Shown in pieces: positions 10,437 to 21,049 of a DNA stretch of 64,000 nucleotides. Location: contig OX442314.1 in the NCBI GenBank assembly GCA_949358305.1, positions 42,292,581-42,356,580 on the forward strand, read 5' to 3'. Made by a program: the position numbers and the translations under genes. How positions within the stretch are numbered: position 1 is the stretch's first letter; the number at the start of each line of letters is the position of its first letter. This DNA is from Strigamia acuminata (Eukaryota; Arthropoda; Chilopoda; Geophilomorpha; Linotaeniidae). Below the pieces are notes generated by a model, which worked only from the letters and a program-made list of their open reading frames with translations, was not told the DNA's origin and did not search any database.

Positions 10437-13400
10437 CTATTTGTCCATAACAAAAATGTGTTCGCAAAGAGTGTTTAACCTTGGTTTCGCTAACCATTTG
10501 GTTAAAATATCTGCCACGTTCAGAACCCCGGCGATGTGTCTAATAGAAAACGTTCCTTTTTCGAACCAGTCACGGACGAAATGCAGTTTGACATCTATAT
10601 GTTTATTAGCGCGGTTTTCTATTCTATTTTTCGTATACTGAATCGCCGGCATACTGTCGGCATATACGCACGGGGTTGCGCGTTCGACACAAAACATAAT
10701 GTCTGCGTCGTACAGTCGGTGAAGCCATATAATATCCTTCACCCCATCGACCACGGCCAGAAATTCACTCTCCATGATCGACAGGGAGGTCATTGTCTGC
10801 TTATGGCAGTTCCATGAGATTGGAACCCCCCCTAGGTACACTATATGGCCCCCAAAGCTTCTTCTCTTGTCTTGGTCTAGGGCGAAAGACGCGTCAGTGT
10901 AGACAGTAAGGGAATCATTCCTACAATTCGATAAATCGATGGCATAGTTTGGTGTGTTCCCTAAATATCGCAATACCTGCATCAGCATTCCAACATGACG
11001 CGCCGAATGTTTTTCATTGTATTGCGAGAGGACTATAACCGAAAAGAGGATATCAGGCCTAGTCCTGCTCGCAATAAAAAGGAGACTCCCGACCAAGTTC
11101 CTGTACGGAAATACCGTGTTCACCCGTTCACCCTCTTTAACTTGCTGGATCATTGTGCCAGGGGTCACTGGCACTCGCACACGGTGACACGGATCCACTC
11201 CATACATCTTACACAGCTTTTCTATGTACTTTCTCTGGTGAATACGGATTCGCCCCCCGGATCTGTCGAATTCGATGCCCAACAATAGGGTCACCGGACC
11301 CAAATCAACAATGTCGAAGAAACCGCGAATCCATTTCAGGACGCATTTTTCGACGTAATCGTCTCTTGAAAAGAGTACGATATCGTCGACGTAGAAAATG
11401 ATTACTGCTTCGTTGTCCAGAGAATAGACACAGTTCAGTCCTAGCATTGGCTCAAATCCCAATTGGAGCAGACAATCGTGGAGCGCTTGGTACCACATTC
11501 GTCCGCTCTGATGAAGGCCATATAAGGCCTTCAGCAGCATCCAACACTTATGTCGGTTTTTCGCTGTCCTGTAACCCTTGGGGACTTCACAATATTGCAC
11601 TGTATCGAGGTCGCCATAGAGGTAGGCGGCCTTAATATCGATGTGCACGTCACGCCAGCCCTTAAGCACTACCAGAGTGCAGAAGAACACGATAACGAGG
11701 ACGAAATTGACAACGGGGGAAAATACCTCCGTAAAGTCAATTCCGGGCCTCTGTTTAAACCCTTGGGCCACCAATCGGGCCCGGTAGCGTTGAATTGCTC
11801 CGGTGTGATCGCGTTTCATCTTATATATCCATTTTGTCCCCAAAAGCTGTACGTCTTTAGGCTTGTCAATTTCACGATAGACTTCTCGTTCATCAAAAAT
11901 GTCAATCTCGTCCTTCATCGCCCCTTCCCAGTAGGGTTTGTTAATGCCCTCGATCGCCTCCTCGTAGGTGTCGGGCTCAACTGCACAAAACCCCGCAAAA
12001 GGTAAGGGTTCCTCCCCTTCTAACGTTTTGAAGTCGAAAAGGTTCGGATCGTATGCGTAACCTTCTCCATCGCACCACCGTGCAACATCAGTTCGACTTC
12101 TAAGTTTGTCATCATTGGGCGAGAAATAAACAACGTCAACTTTTCCAGCCGTTGCCCCGGCTTTCCGGACAGACTGGATTCTCCTCCATTTCGTCATATC
12201 CAGCGGCAATAACATTGGGTCTGGGGTTTCTTTCTCTTTCACCTTTCCCTTTTTACCCGAACCACGACGAGTTTGTACCCCAGGAGGGGGTGCCAGATCT
12301 GGATCCTCATCGTCGTCAGGATAAACGTTTAAGAAATTTTCATCATCCCCCTTCGCCCCACCAATTTCTTCAACTGGATTATCTCCATCAATACCCTGCG
12401 CCCCACCAATTTCCTCATCATCCCCAATAGGATCAACTCCAATTGCAGGCAACTCAATTGTCCGCTGCACATTTGGTCTCAAAGCAGGTCCTGGGGTTCT
12501 AGGTGGAATAGGGGGCGGAATGGGCGGTGGGATAGGAGGTGGCATAAAGGGTGGTGGCTGTCCAACAGGGACAACGGAATCATCGTCATCTTCCTCGGTG
12601 TCGGAGGAAGAGTAGCCAAAACTCTTAAATTCTTCGGATCCCCCTTGAGGTTGTCGAACTGGAGTCTGTAATCTCTTCCCAATCTCGTACCAATACGAGT
12701 CCTCGAAGATCCGCACGTGTTTTGACGCAAAAACTTGATTTGTTTTAGGGTCCCAGATCCTATAGCCCCTAGTGGAGATGGCATAGCCAACCAATGCTCC
12801 TGCCCATGCCCTACCCTCCAATTTGCTTTTGCGAGTCTGGGATGGAACATGAACAAAAGTCTTCGACCCAATGCATTTAATGTGTCGTAAAGATAGTTTC
12901 TTATTGAAAAATATCGAGTAAGGTGTTTTGCCTTCAATCCCCTGGTGAGGAAACCTATTCTTTAAGTAGACGATGGAAGTCGCCAATTCAGCCCAAAGGG
13001 GATAGGGGAAACTGTTCTCGAGCATCAAAGCCCTCACCCCGCTAATAATTGTACGGTTGGCCCTTTCAGCCACGGAATTCATTTCCGGAGAATATGCATT
13101 TGTTCGAATGCATTTTAATCCTATCTTGGAAGCGTAAGTGTCCCAATCCCGAGAAATAAATTCCCCGCCATTATCAGTCTTAATACATTTGACTTTCTTA
13201 GAAGTCGTTCTTTCCACTTCAGTTAGCCATCGTTTGAAATGACCCAAAACCTCCCCTTTGGTTTTCATCATAATTATCCACATATACCGTGAATAGTCGT
13301 CCACGAGAATAAAATAGTAATTAGCCCCACCTAAGGAAGGACCCTGTGATTTCCCCCAGACATCCATGTGTACAATGTCTAAAATCCCTTTGGTTGAAAT

Positions 13401-15263
13401 CGCAACTATAGGGGGAAAGCTTGCTCTCGTGCTTTTGGCGGTTGCACATGCGTCACAGGTAGACAATTCCTTAGTGGACAGGTTAATTCCAAATACGTCA
13501 TCAGACTTTTCTAATTTTGAAATGCCTTTAGCATTGAGATGGCCCATCCTCGAATGCCATGTGTCCATGGTTTGGGGCCGCTCCTGGTTTCTAACTTTCA
13601 CATCATCGGCGTTTCCGCCGTTAGCTTTCGCTGTCGCATTAGCTTGGGGAATATTCACAGGAGGTGTCTGAACCTCATTCCCCGCTTTCGGCAAATTAAT
13701 CGCCGCAGGCGCTGACGTTTTCTCGCTCACTTGCGCACTCAAATTAGCTGCGGACGTCCCTTTATCCGACTTACTCAAACTTTTTAGTAATGCGTTCTTA
13801 TAGTCTAAAATGGTTAGTAACGGTTGCACAAATCTTTCATCCTTTACAGATGATTTGATCAAGTCGAGGACAGCAGCCGCATTCTGTTGCGCAGTTAATG
13901 CAGCTGTGTTTACATTCCCAACCTCGATACGACAGTTAACTTTATACAATCTATTCGAAGTTCGAACTGCCGTAATCGATGGTTCCTCGATCTTATCTTT
14001 ATAAATAAACATTTCCCCATTTTTGACAAATGTGCACATCCCAGCCTCATCGGTGCGTCCAAGTGAGATGAGATTCTTCCGAAAATTGGGTGCGAAGAAA
14101 ACATTCTTCAAAGTAATGTCCCTATGTCGGGTTCCATAAAGCGTGGTGATGACAACATTGCCGACTCCTTCGATTTTCGATTTGCCTTCACCTTGTTGTA
14201 CGCTGAAGTTAGACAGCGGTCTAAAGTCCGAGAACCAACTCCGGTTGAAAGAGAAATGGTCGGTCGCCCCTGTGTCCACGTACCATTGAGAATCACAATT
14301 GCCGTGCGACACAAGGGATAATGGCTGTGCAGGTTTTTCCTCCAATACTGCCGAGTATAAAGTGTGGGGCTCATCCGCATACGGGTCCAGCTGTGTGAGA
14401 TTTGCTCTCTGTTGCCCTTTTCCACGGCCCCTGCCACGTCCACTTCCTCGATTTAATTGGGCCGGCGAACCAGCAGCGGCAGGAAAAGTCCCAAAAGCTC
14501 CTTGCTGTTTTGGAGGCGACGGGCACTCTCTAGCGAAGTGACCCGTCCCTCCACAATTAAAACAAGTGCCCCGTGAGGGCCCAGTAGCTGTTGAAGGTTT
14601 CCCACGTGGTTTCCATTTTTGCTTGGCAAATAATGCAGTATTGTCCATTTGTTGAGTTAGGACACCGAATTCGTTGCTTGATTCGTAAAGGCGATTGTAT
14701 TCGCCAAGCAACCTCTCTTTCACGTTTTTAGCCGTGAAGTCAGCATCTTCCCAATGATACGCTGTCTGTTTAATGTTCTCATATTGTGGGGGTAAGTGGT
14801 CCAAATACTGGAAAGCGTGGAACTCGTCGGAGACGTCGATTTTCACGTCTTTTAATTCCGTGACCTTCCGATCGACTCGCCCCGTGAAAACGAGCATTTC
14901 CTCGCCTTCTAACATTTTCATGTTCAAAAAGTCACGGCGCAGTCGAGCGCGGCGTGCCCTCGTCGTCGGTTGATAAGCGTTTTTTAACGCTTCCCAGACT
15001 TTTGCAGCAGTGGGACAAGAGACGGCAATAACTTGCTGAGGTTCCGCGCAGCTCATGCAAAGGGTTGACATGGCTTTGTCCTCCCGGACTTTGAAGTCTC
15101 TTTTCTCCTTGGCTGTGGCGGTGTCAGGCGGTTGTTTCTCCGTGCCATCCACGTGACCCCAAACACCGTTGTATTTGAGGAGCAGCTGAACCTGCACCGA
15201 CCACGTAGCATAGTTCGTACCGTCGAGTTTCTTAATATCCTTATAGTCGTCGTGTTTTGACAT
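10437..15263 (-). CDS. Element A Ty1-copia Gag-Pol polyprotein (about 1608 aa)
   Basis: A single open frame encodes the whole polyprotein. The ATG at 15263 (MSKHDDYKDIKKLDG) is the first ATG and begins the copia Gag domain. In order: Gag with LDGTNYATWSVQVQ, a CCHC knuckle (CFNCGGTGHFAREC, about residue 234), aspartic protease (WYVDTGATDHF, about 328), a GAG-pre-integrase motif (WHSRMGHLNAKG), integrase D-D-E residues in HMDVWG, KTDNGGEF and MNSVAERANRT (about 630-750), reverse transcriptase with LLGTKWIYKMK and FYVDDIVLF (about 1290), and RNase H with VYTDASFA (about 1456). No stop or frameshift is present. The region between integrase and RT is proline- and acid-rich, a usual spacer. Copia elements make Gag from such single frames by processing or splicing; the sequence does not show which. 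Confidence 0.95.
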   Translation of the reverse strand: MSKHDDYKDIKKLDGTNYATWSVQVQLLLKYNGVWGHVDGTEKQPPDTATAKEKRDFKVREDKAMSTLCMSCAEPQQVIAVSCPTAAKVWEALKNAYQPTTRARRARLRRDFLNMKMLEGEEMLVFTGRVDRKVTELKDVKIDVSDEFHAFQYLDHLPPQYENIKQTAYHWEDADFTAKNVKERLLGEYNRLYESSNEFGVLTQQMDNTALFAKQKWKPRGKPSTATGPSRGTCFNCGGTGHFARECPSPPKQQGAFGTFPAAAGSPAQLNRGSGRGRGRGKGQQRANLTQLDPYADEPHTLYSAVLEEKPAQPLSLVSHGNCDSQWYVDTGATDHFSFNRSWFSDFRPLSNFSVQQGEGKSKIEGVGNVVITTLYGTRHRDITLKNVFFAPNFRKNLISLGRTDEAGMCTFVKNGEMFIYKDKIEEPSITAVRTSNRLYKVNCRIEVGNVNTAALTAQQNAAAVLDLIKSSVKDERFVQPLLTILDYKNALLKSLSKSDKGTSAANLSAQVSEKTSAPAAINLPKAGNEVQTPPVNIPQANATAKANGGNADDVKVRNQERPQTMDTWHSRMGHLNAKGISKLEKSDDVFGINLSTKELSTCDACATAKSTRASFPPIVAISTKGILDIVHMDVWGKSQGPSLGGANYYFILVDDYSRYMWIIMMKTKGEVLGHFKRWLTEVERTTSKKVKCIKTDNGGEFISRDWDTYASKIGLKCIRTNAYSPEMNSVAERANRTIISGVRALMLENSFPYPLWAELATSIVYLKNRFPHQGIEGKTPYSIFFNKKLSLRHIKCIGSKTFVHVPSQTRKSKLEGRAWAGALVGYAISTRGYRIWDPKTNQVFASKHVRIFEDSYWYEIGKRLQTPVRQPQGGSEEFKSFGYSSSDTEEDDDDSVVPVGQPPPFMPPPIPPPIPPPIPPRTPGPALRPNVQRTIELPAIGVDPIGDDEEIGGAQGIDGDNPVEEIGGAKGDDENFLNVYPDDDEDPDLAPPPGVQTRRGSGKKGKVKEKETPDPMLLPLDMTKWRRIQSVRKAGATAGKVDVVYFSPNDDKLRSRTDVARWCDGEGYAYDPNLFDFKTLEGEEPLPFAGFCAVEPDTYEEAIEGINKPYWEGAMKDEIDIFDEREVYREIDKPKDVQLLGTKWIYKMKRDHTGAIQRYRARLVAQGFKQRPGIDFTEVFSPVVNFVLVIVFFCTLVVLKGWRDVHIDIKAAYLYGDLDTVQYCEVPKGYRTAKNRHKCWMLLKALYGLHQSGRMWYQALHDCLLQLGFEPMLGLNCVYSLDNEAVIIFYVDDIVLFSRDDYVEKCVLKWIRGFFDIVDLGPVTLLLGIEFDRSGGRIRIHQRKYIEKLCKMYGVDPCHRVRVPVTPGTMIQQVKEGERVNTVFPYRNLVGSLLFIASRTRPDILFSVIVLSQYNEKHSARHVGMLMQVLRYLGNTPNYAIDLSNCRNDSLTVYTDASFALDQDKRRSFGGHIVYLGGVPISWNCHKQTMTSLSIMESEFLAVVDGVKDIIWLHRLYDADIMFCVERATPCVYADSMPAIQYTKNRIENRANKHIDVKLHFVRDWFEKGTFSIRHIAGVLNVADILTKWLAKPRLNTLCEHIFVMDK

Positions 15264-16435
15264 CACGACGACACAATGCACAATAATAATGAAGGATGCA
15301 CGAAAAAATCACTAAATTCGGAAATTATTCCGCACAAAACACTTCACTAGAATCAAATCACACAGTGCACACTTGTCACCCACCAAAAATGAAGGCGAAA
15401 AAACAATTCCACCCGTGGGCAAACCGCTATAAGAGCGGCGATCAAACCTTGACTGGTCGTTCCCCAACTCTTCCGTCCGACCTCCTAGGGTCGCGGGATC
15501 GGTTGGGTGGCCGTGAACAAGCCCAGACAAGAATACAGTGCCACGTGCCCGACTGGACGTAGGGTGGCACCGATACTAAGAGGGGACCAAAAACAAAAAC
15601 TTAAAATTAACAAAGTTTCACGACAAAATGGTAAATACACTTTTGCGTTGTTAAGATGGGCGGATTGCGGGATCCGATCGTCGCAATCGCTTCCGTCCAG
15701 CGTAGAACGTTGTTTAGACGTTATCGGTGCGCGGAAATGGGGCTGACGCGCTACCGCTCGCACACGTCCGTGCAAAGCGGGGAAAAACGATCCAAAATCG
15801 TCGTCGCGCCCGTCCGCGCCTTCGTGTAGCACTCCGGGGTGCAAAACACGGCTTTTCCGGTCAAATATTGTCGTGTACGCAGACTTATGCGTACAGAGAC
15901 ACTCGAAATTGGTTTCCACCGTCGACGGCGATGAAAATCCAAACAAAAATGGCCGCTGGTGAGGATTTGTTCTCCACCGGCGATCCACTGCTGATTTCCG
16001 ATCGTTTTCGGTAATTTTCGCCTGATTCGGGGCGAAAATGCGTCGTATCGACGTTGATTCTCGTTGTTTCGGCGAGAATAATCGTCGTCTCGGCAAAAAG
16101 CTGGCGTCTAGGCGTGTATCGGCCCGAAAACACGTCGTTGCTACGTCGGCTGCACTGCCGAATCCAAAATGGCCGCCGAAGAAAATTTGCTTCGTAACGG
16201 CGTGGAAAAGTGCTTATTTCGCACTGAAAATAAATATTTCGACACTGCTTACTGTCGTAATAGTCCGTTGTACTGTCCGCACACACAATCCCGACGATTT
16301 GAAAAAGTTGGCGAAGTTATTTCGCACGTCGCCGGCGATTCGTGTCTGCAACGACCTCGGCCGACGTCCTGCACTCGTTTCGTCTCGAAATGTTCCGGAA
16401 AACTCCCAAAAACTGCTGGCCTTATCGTCGCACAG
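15264..16435 (-). other. Element A 5' leader (1.17 kb) with a 203-codon frame
   Basis: This is the untranslated leader between the primer site and the Gag ATG, unusually long for copia. In the sense (minus) direction it holds an open frame at 16096-15485 with no recognised domain. The leader is CG-rich with repeated TTTCGG/CGTCG words, which may keep several frames open by chance. Confidence 0.6.
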
Positions 16436-16447
16436 CCTCTGCTACCA
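16436..16447 (-). promoter_or_regulatory. Element A primer-binding site (initiator tRNA-Met)
   Basis: The minus strand reads TGGTAGCAGAGG two bases inside the 5' LTR, complementary to the 3' end of metazoan initiator tRNA-Met. Element E has a longer match to the same tRNA. Confidence 0.85.
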
Positions 16448-16449
16448 CT

Positions 16450-16926
16450 TGTGAGGTTATTCCCGGCAATTCTGCAAACGAAATCAAAAGAAACATCAGT
16501 TGAAACGGTGCGCGAAACCGACATGCGTGCGCCATCTTTTATTCGTGAGAAAATCAGGTGATACACGGTTAGAGGCTATTTGCCCTCTCAAACAACATAG
16601 GATAAATCATTGTCAAGTTTCCAATGATTTGTCCTTTACAATCGCAAGTAAAAACACCGACATTAATAATCGATAAACCAAGGAAAAAGGATAAAACACA
16701 AATCGCTTTTTCAAGCAGACGACATCAGGGACGTGTGCTGTAAAGGAGAGAATATTCAACCGCGGTACATAACAAGCATTGATAAAAATCATTATCGGTT
16801 GAACACTGGATCGGGACATTAATTTACAACACACTTGTTACACATACTCGGAAATTGTGTAACCAATAAATCACGTAACACAGGAACAAATATTTAAGCA
16901 CTACAAAATGGGTTTGCAACCCAACA
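16450..16926 (-). repeat. Element A 5' LTR (477 bp)
   Basis: Right-hand copy of 9942-10418, followed by the ATGGT duplication at 16927-16931. Contains the element's presumed promoter. Confidence 0.95.
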
Positions 16927-19067
16927 ATGGTCAGTACAAATGGGCTAGCCGTATGAGTTGGAATTGACTTTGTTGTTCTCGGTACTCTGGGTTGTTGATC
17001 CTGTGAGTTCTGCGATGAGTCTTGTCGCTCCCGATTGTTAGTTGATGGTGAAGTTGTCGAGGGCTCAACTGCAAGTGGTAAAATGACACACCAGGGGCTG
17101 GTTGGCTGTTGGCTAGCTGATGTAATTGGCCAAGACAGTCCATCTCTGTCGTGTGTCAAACCATAGTGGATGTTGCTTGTCGAGGGGACAACTGGGCTCC
17201 ACATGTTGCTCATTGATGGAGGTATGCTTATATCCTCTCGATTAACGGTGGTCCAAACAGCCATAGCTTGTTTTACATGGCAATCTTGGGCCAAGTCTGT
17301 ATTGGACAAAGTGGCGACGGCGACTTTGGCGTTTTCCATTTCACGAAGAAAAGTCTTGAGTTTGTTACAATTGGGATTCTGCCGGCTGTTTGTATTATTG
17401 TCACGTTGCTGGTTAATGTTGATAGGGTTTATCTTCTCACAGACTTGTGGGCGAATATTTCTCGCCTGAACGATGACTGGGTCAATTGGGGTTAATCGAC
17501 TGCCCCACTTCTTGTTCGATAATTCCACTCGATCTCGTTTATCATCTATTGGGGCTTCAGTCGTTGAAGTTTCGATTGAGGGGGCTGCACAGCCTTTGCT
17601 TGGTTTCTGGTGCTTGGCGCGGCCGGACCCCACTAGGGTTGGGTCTCCATTTAAATTCTTTGTTGGCAGCGTTATTAAAGTCTCGGTCCAGCAGTAGATA
17701 TGTTTTGATTTTGACTGAATCTCTAACCATGTCTCCGGGGAAAATTCTGGCAGATATTGTGTCAGCCAATCCACATCTATAGGCTCTAATTTGTAGTTGT
17801 GGATTATTTGCAGCAGTTTGTGAGTATCGTCGCCTTGTCCAGCTCTGCTCATGCCGGAACTGTCTCTTTGAACTGCCTGACTGGCAGCGGTATCCTTGGC
17901 TGCGCTGGGCAGTTTGTGAATTTCTTTCCAAACATGGTCCTTAGCTTCGGAGTCCGTGAATGGAAGATCCGTTTCCAAATTGTGAATTTTCTCAAGTCTG
18001 TCGAAAATCCGTGCAATCATGTTTTGATTCCACTTGTACCCATATCCATATGTTTTGCTCTCGATATTCTTTAGTTTGTCACCGAAATCTTTGCATATTT
18101 TAATGACAAATTGCGTGTCATTGTCTGATAATGCTTTTTTCTTGAATTTGAATCTCATTGCTGCATCGAATAAATTCTCTGTGATCTCCTCAGCAAAGCG
18201 TTTAGCGAGGGCACAGGTCTTAATCCGCCCAGTGGCAACATCTTGGGGATATTGTCCAATGAGATAAGAAGTGTTTTTTCTCATCCTCGGCCAACACACT
18301 AGTTTTTTGGCTCGATAATGGGTCTGTGCCCTGTCTGGGTGGCTGGCCAGCGGGAGCTCGTGTAACAAACAGAGGGTCTGTTTCTTCAGAGTTGACTGCA
18401 CTGCAATCATTCTAGTGCTGTCTGGCTCACTCCAATTGTCCTTGAAGTTTGGACATAGTTTGTCTTGCTCATAATCTGTTTTTAATGTTCCTTTCTCCAT
18501 TTTTGGCCTTTCTTGATTTTCTTCCAAAATTATTGTTGCTTTCTTTATCTCCTCCCTTCCCAAGATGTCTTCGTCCAACTGGTTCGTTCTCTTGAGCTCT
18601 GAGAAGGAGCGGTTAGCAACAAACTCTTTATTGTGGGACCTCATAGTGAGATCGGGCGGTCGGCGCTTCATTGCAAATGGTTCACAATTGGCTGCTTGAC
18701 TCTGCGCCAGTCGGTTCTTTTTTTCTCTTGTCTTTTTTCGTCTTTCTTTTCGGTTTTGCGTTCTGGTGAGCTTAGTAACTTGAGGAGTTTGTAAGGTCCC
18801 AACTGGAGGTGGTTGAGCCATTTTTTCTAGCTGTTTTTGTTTCATCGTTGCTCTGGTTTTTATCGGGCTGCGTGAAGAGGCCCTAATTTGACAGTCAGCT
18901 TTTGGATTATGCAACGTGCTTGATTGGTTAGGCTCATGAACGCAGTGTTTTAGTTTTTTCCTTTCATTTAGACAGGGGGTGGATTTATATTTGATCATTG
19001 GGGATAACAATCGATTCCATTGTCTGTCTTCTCGCTCGGGATGATTTTCGTCACATTTCTGTTTGGA
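16927..19067 (-). CDS. Element B ORF2, middle segment: dead integrase remnant and ORF3-like domain (segment 2 of 3)
   Basis: This segment aligns by eye with element D. CPNFKDNWSEPDSTRM and LHELPLASHPDRAQTHYRAK through VCWPRMRKNTSYLI match D's lead-in and integrase zinc-domain region (YHPNFRDDL, VHGHPLAGHAG, YYWPEMRRDI). The two zinc-binding cysteines of D (HCPRC) are replaced (QYPQD). The first catalytic Asp block is missing. LSDNDTQF keeps the second Asp motif, and the Glu helix is replaced by NMIARIFDRLEKI. Next, LTQYLPEFSPETW matches D's Pol end (LTPYLPEFPQEEW). Finally VKQAMAVWTTVNREDISIPP matches a segment of D's third ORF (VALAAWAVVAHESFQLPP). The frame continues exactly into segment 1 across element C and into segment 3 across element A. 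Its biochemical role is unknown; catalysis is not expected. Confidence 0.8.
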
Positions 19068-19072
19068 ACGGT
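19068..19072. repeat. Target duplication ACGGT of element C (left copy)
   Basis: Matches 28506-28510. Using one copy joins the B ORF2 halves in frame, which confirms the boundary. Confidence 0.9.
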
Positions 19073-20987
19073 TATGACGGTTTACAATGGCTATAAATGC
19101 CTATTTTCTATCAAGAAAGCGCTGTTGCGCCAATATGATGGTATTTTTACAATATTCTGTGTAAAACTGATAAATGTCTAGAATAAAGTCATTTATGATG
19201 TTTCAAATACAAAGATGTTCGTTTATTAAGAATAAACACTAATTTCCACATGATACTAAAGTATCACGGCATAATTACGAAGATTCGTCTGCTAAAACCC
19301 GCATTTGTCAATGCTCCATATTGCCACTAGATGGCGCGATCGCAATTAGCGATAAATTCGAATACGAACTTGAAAACCTCATGATTAAATATAAACGTAT
19401 ATTTAATCAAGTGAATAAATTGTGTTAAATATTAATATAAATATATATTAAATATCTGACATTGTTAAATACAATGTAACTTCCATTTCTGCGGGACAGA
19501 ATGTTTAGCGATCAATCGGTCAACCGATCAATCTGATTGGTGGAACCCATTTCCGGTCCTGGGTATCCAGTTCCGGTTGTAACAAGGATTAGCATAATTT
19601 GCATAAATGCTCCTCCGTATCCACTTCCGGTGATACGGGATTGGAGGGATTCGTGGAACCCATGTTCCAATTGGATGACTGGATTAATCCTTAAATCCAG
19701 TCAGGTTATATAAACCCAAACAATCGGCCATTCCGCAGCTCTGTTTGATTATTTTCTGTTTGGTATTGTTACTTAAGAAATATGATTCGTTGTTCACGTA
19801 AAAAAAACCTTTTGGTTCTTTGTTGATTTATTCGCAAAGAACCGTTGCATGATTCTACAGAATCATGCCACCGCCGGCAATTGAAGTCGAAGTGCTGGGA
19901 TCATTATGTTGCATAAATGTTACAGTTTACGGTTGCGACGCCGAAGGAGAACCCGCCGTTGTGCAATTCAGTATCCTCCGGACAGGACCAAGTTGTCTTT
20001 TTCGGTATGAACGTATTCCGTTACCACGAGTAGCATCGGTATTGTTGAGAATCGGTTCCTTCACCTGATGGTGCCAAAGCAGTCTGTTTTACAGTAACCA
20101 CGAGTAGCACCAAGTGTTTGGCAAGCTGATTCTCATGGTATTCGATGCCAAAGCAGTCGGTCTATTATTAGTACCGCGAGAGATAAAACTGCTGTGCGGA
20201 GCCGCGAGCTATCGACCCCTGTGTACGTGGTACCGTCAACCACTCGATGGACGACCGTGCTGCGACGCCGGGGACGCTTGATACCGTTCTGCATGGCAAG
20301 GCGTATATTCTAATCGATGGCAATTGTGTGTTGCGACGGGAAGCTTAATCTTCATTTTATTTATAACAGCAAAACTTAAACTCGACAACCAGTTGGACCA
20401 AAATCAAGTCAGAAGACTTAATCTCATATTGAACTCAATATAACCGATAAGTTGACGACAACTTATTCCCGAAATATCTAAATAAGAATTCACAACGATA
20501 TGAATTAAATATAATTCATAAGTGGAATATTGATAAGTAAATGAATACATTTACTTACACCAATATCCTCCCAAAGTTGTGGCGGTGCAGACAAAGTCAA
20601 CCGCAATGCTCAGATCATTCGATTTATCGACGTGCGATAGTTTACACAGCGAACCAAGGAAACCAGCGAAGCCGTATCGGACTCCAGGACACAGCCATCC
20701 GGCTTAAGATGACATCTATAATCAGGTCGAGCGATGGGGAAACCGCTCCCATATTCCAGACCCGTAGTGATATTATTCTAGGGCCAGTTGGCCAATTCTT
20801 TGTATAGTTTAATAGCTGATTTAACTTGCCAAATGTCGGCATTAGTCCTATGTATAATTTAGCCTTGATATTATTGTTTACCAACAATAAACTGTCTTGT
20901 ATTTATCTCGTATTGTATTCACTGTTTATTTATTGCGATCTCTTCCCGGTACCATTGTTAAATGGGAGTTGTGGTCGTCACCGTCAC
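19073..20987 (+). repeat. Element C 5' LTR (1915 bp)
   Basis: Direct copy of 26591-28505. The outer ends carry the inverted repeat TGACGGT...ACCGTCA set one base in from each end or nearly so. Frames of 67, 88 and 81 codons inside are duplicated in both LTRs and have no recognised content. Confidence 0.93.
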
Positions 20988-20990
20988 ACG

Positions 20991-21009
20991 TGGAGGTCCC
21001 ACCGAGATT
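20991..21009 (+). promoter_or_regulatory. Element C primer-binding site (tRNA-Gln type)
   Basis: Reads tggaggtcccaccgagatt, complementary to the 3' end of tRNA-Gln as I know it, after a three-base spacer (acg) from the LTR. Confidence 0.85.
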
Positions 21010-21049
21010 AGGTTGCAATTAAATTCGATTGAATTGCAACAGTGAATAT

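Larger units (their letters stand above)
9942..16926 (-). mobile_element. Element A: complete Ty1-copia retrotransposon inside element B
   Basis: 477-bp LTRs (9942-10418 and 16450-16926) differ at one noticed base and are flanked by ATGGT. The primer site for initiator tRNA-Met, the polypurine tract and a full-length uninterrupted Gag-Pol frame are all present, so the copy may be functional. Domain order protease, integrase, RT, RNase H is diagnostic of Ty1-copia. It lies inside element B's ORF2 and has the same orientation. Confidence 0.95.

Noticed and set aside
19865-20068. 67-aa ORF in the element C LTR, repeated at 27383-27586
   Set aside because: Present twice only because the LTR is duplicated; no recognised domain. 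Considered as an LTR-encoded peptide but unsupported.
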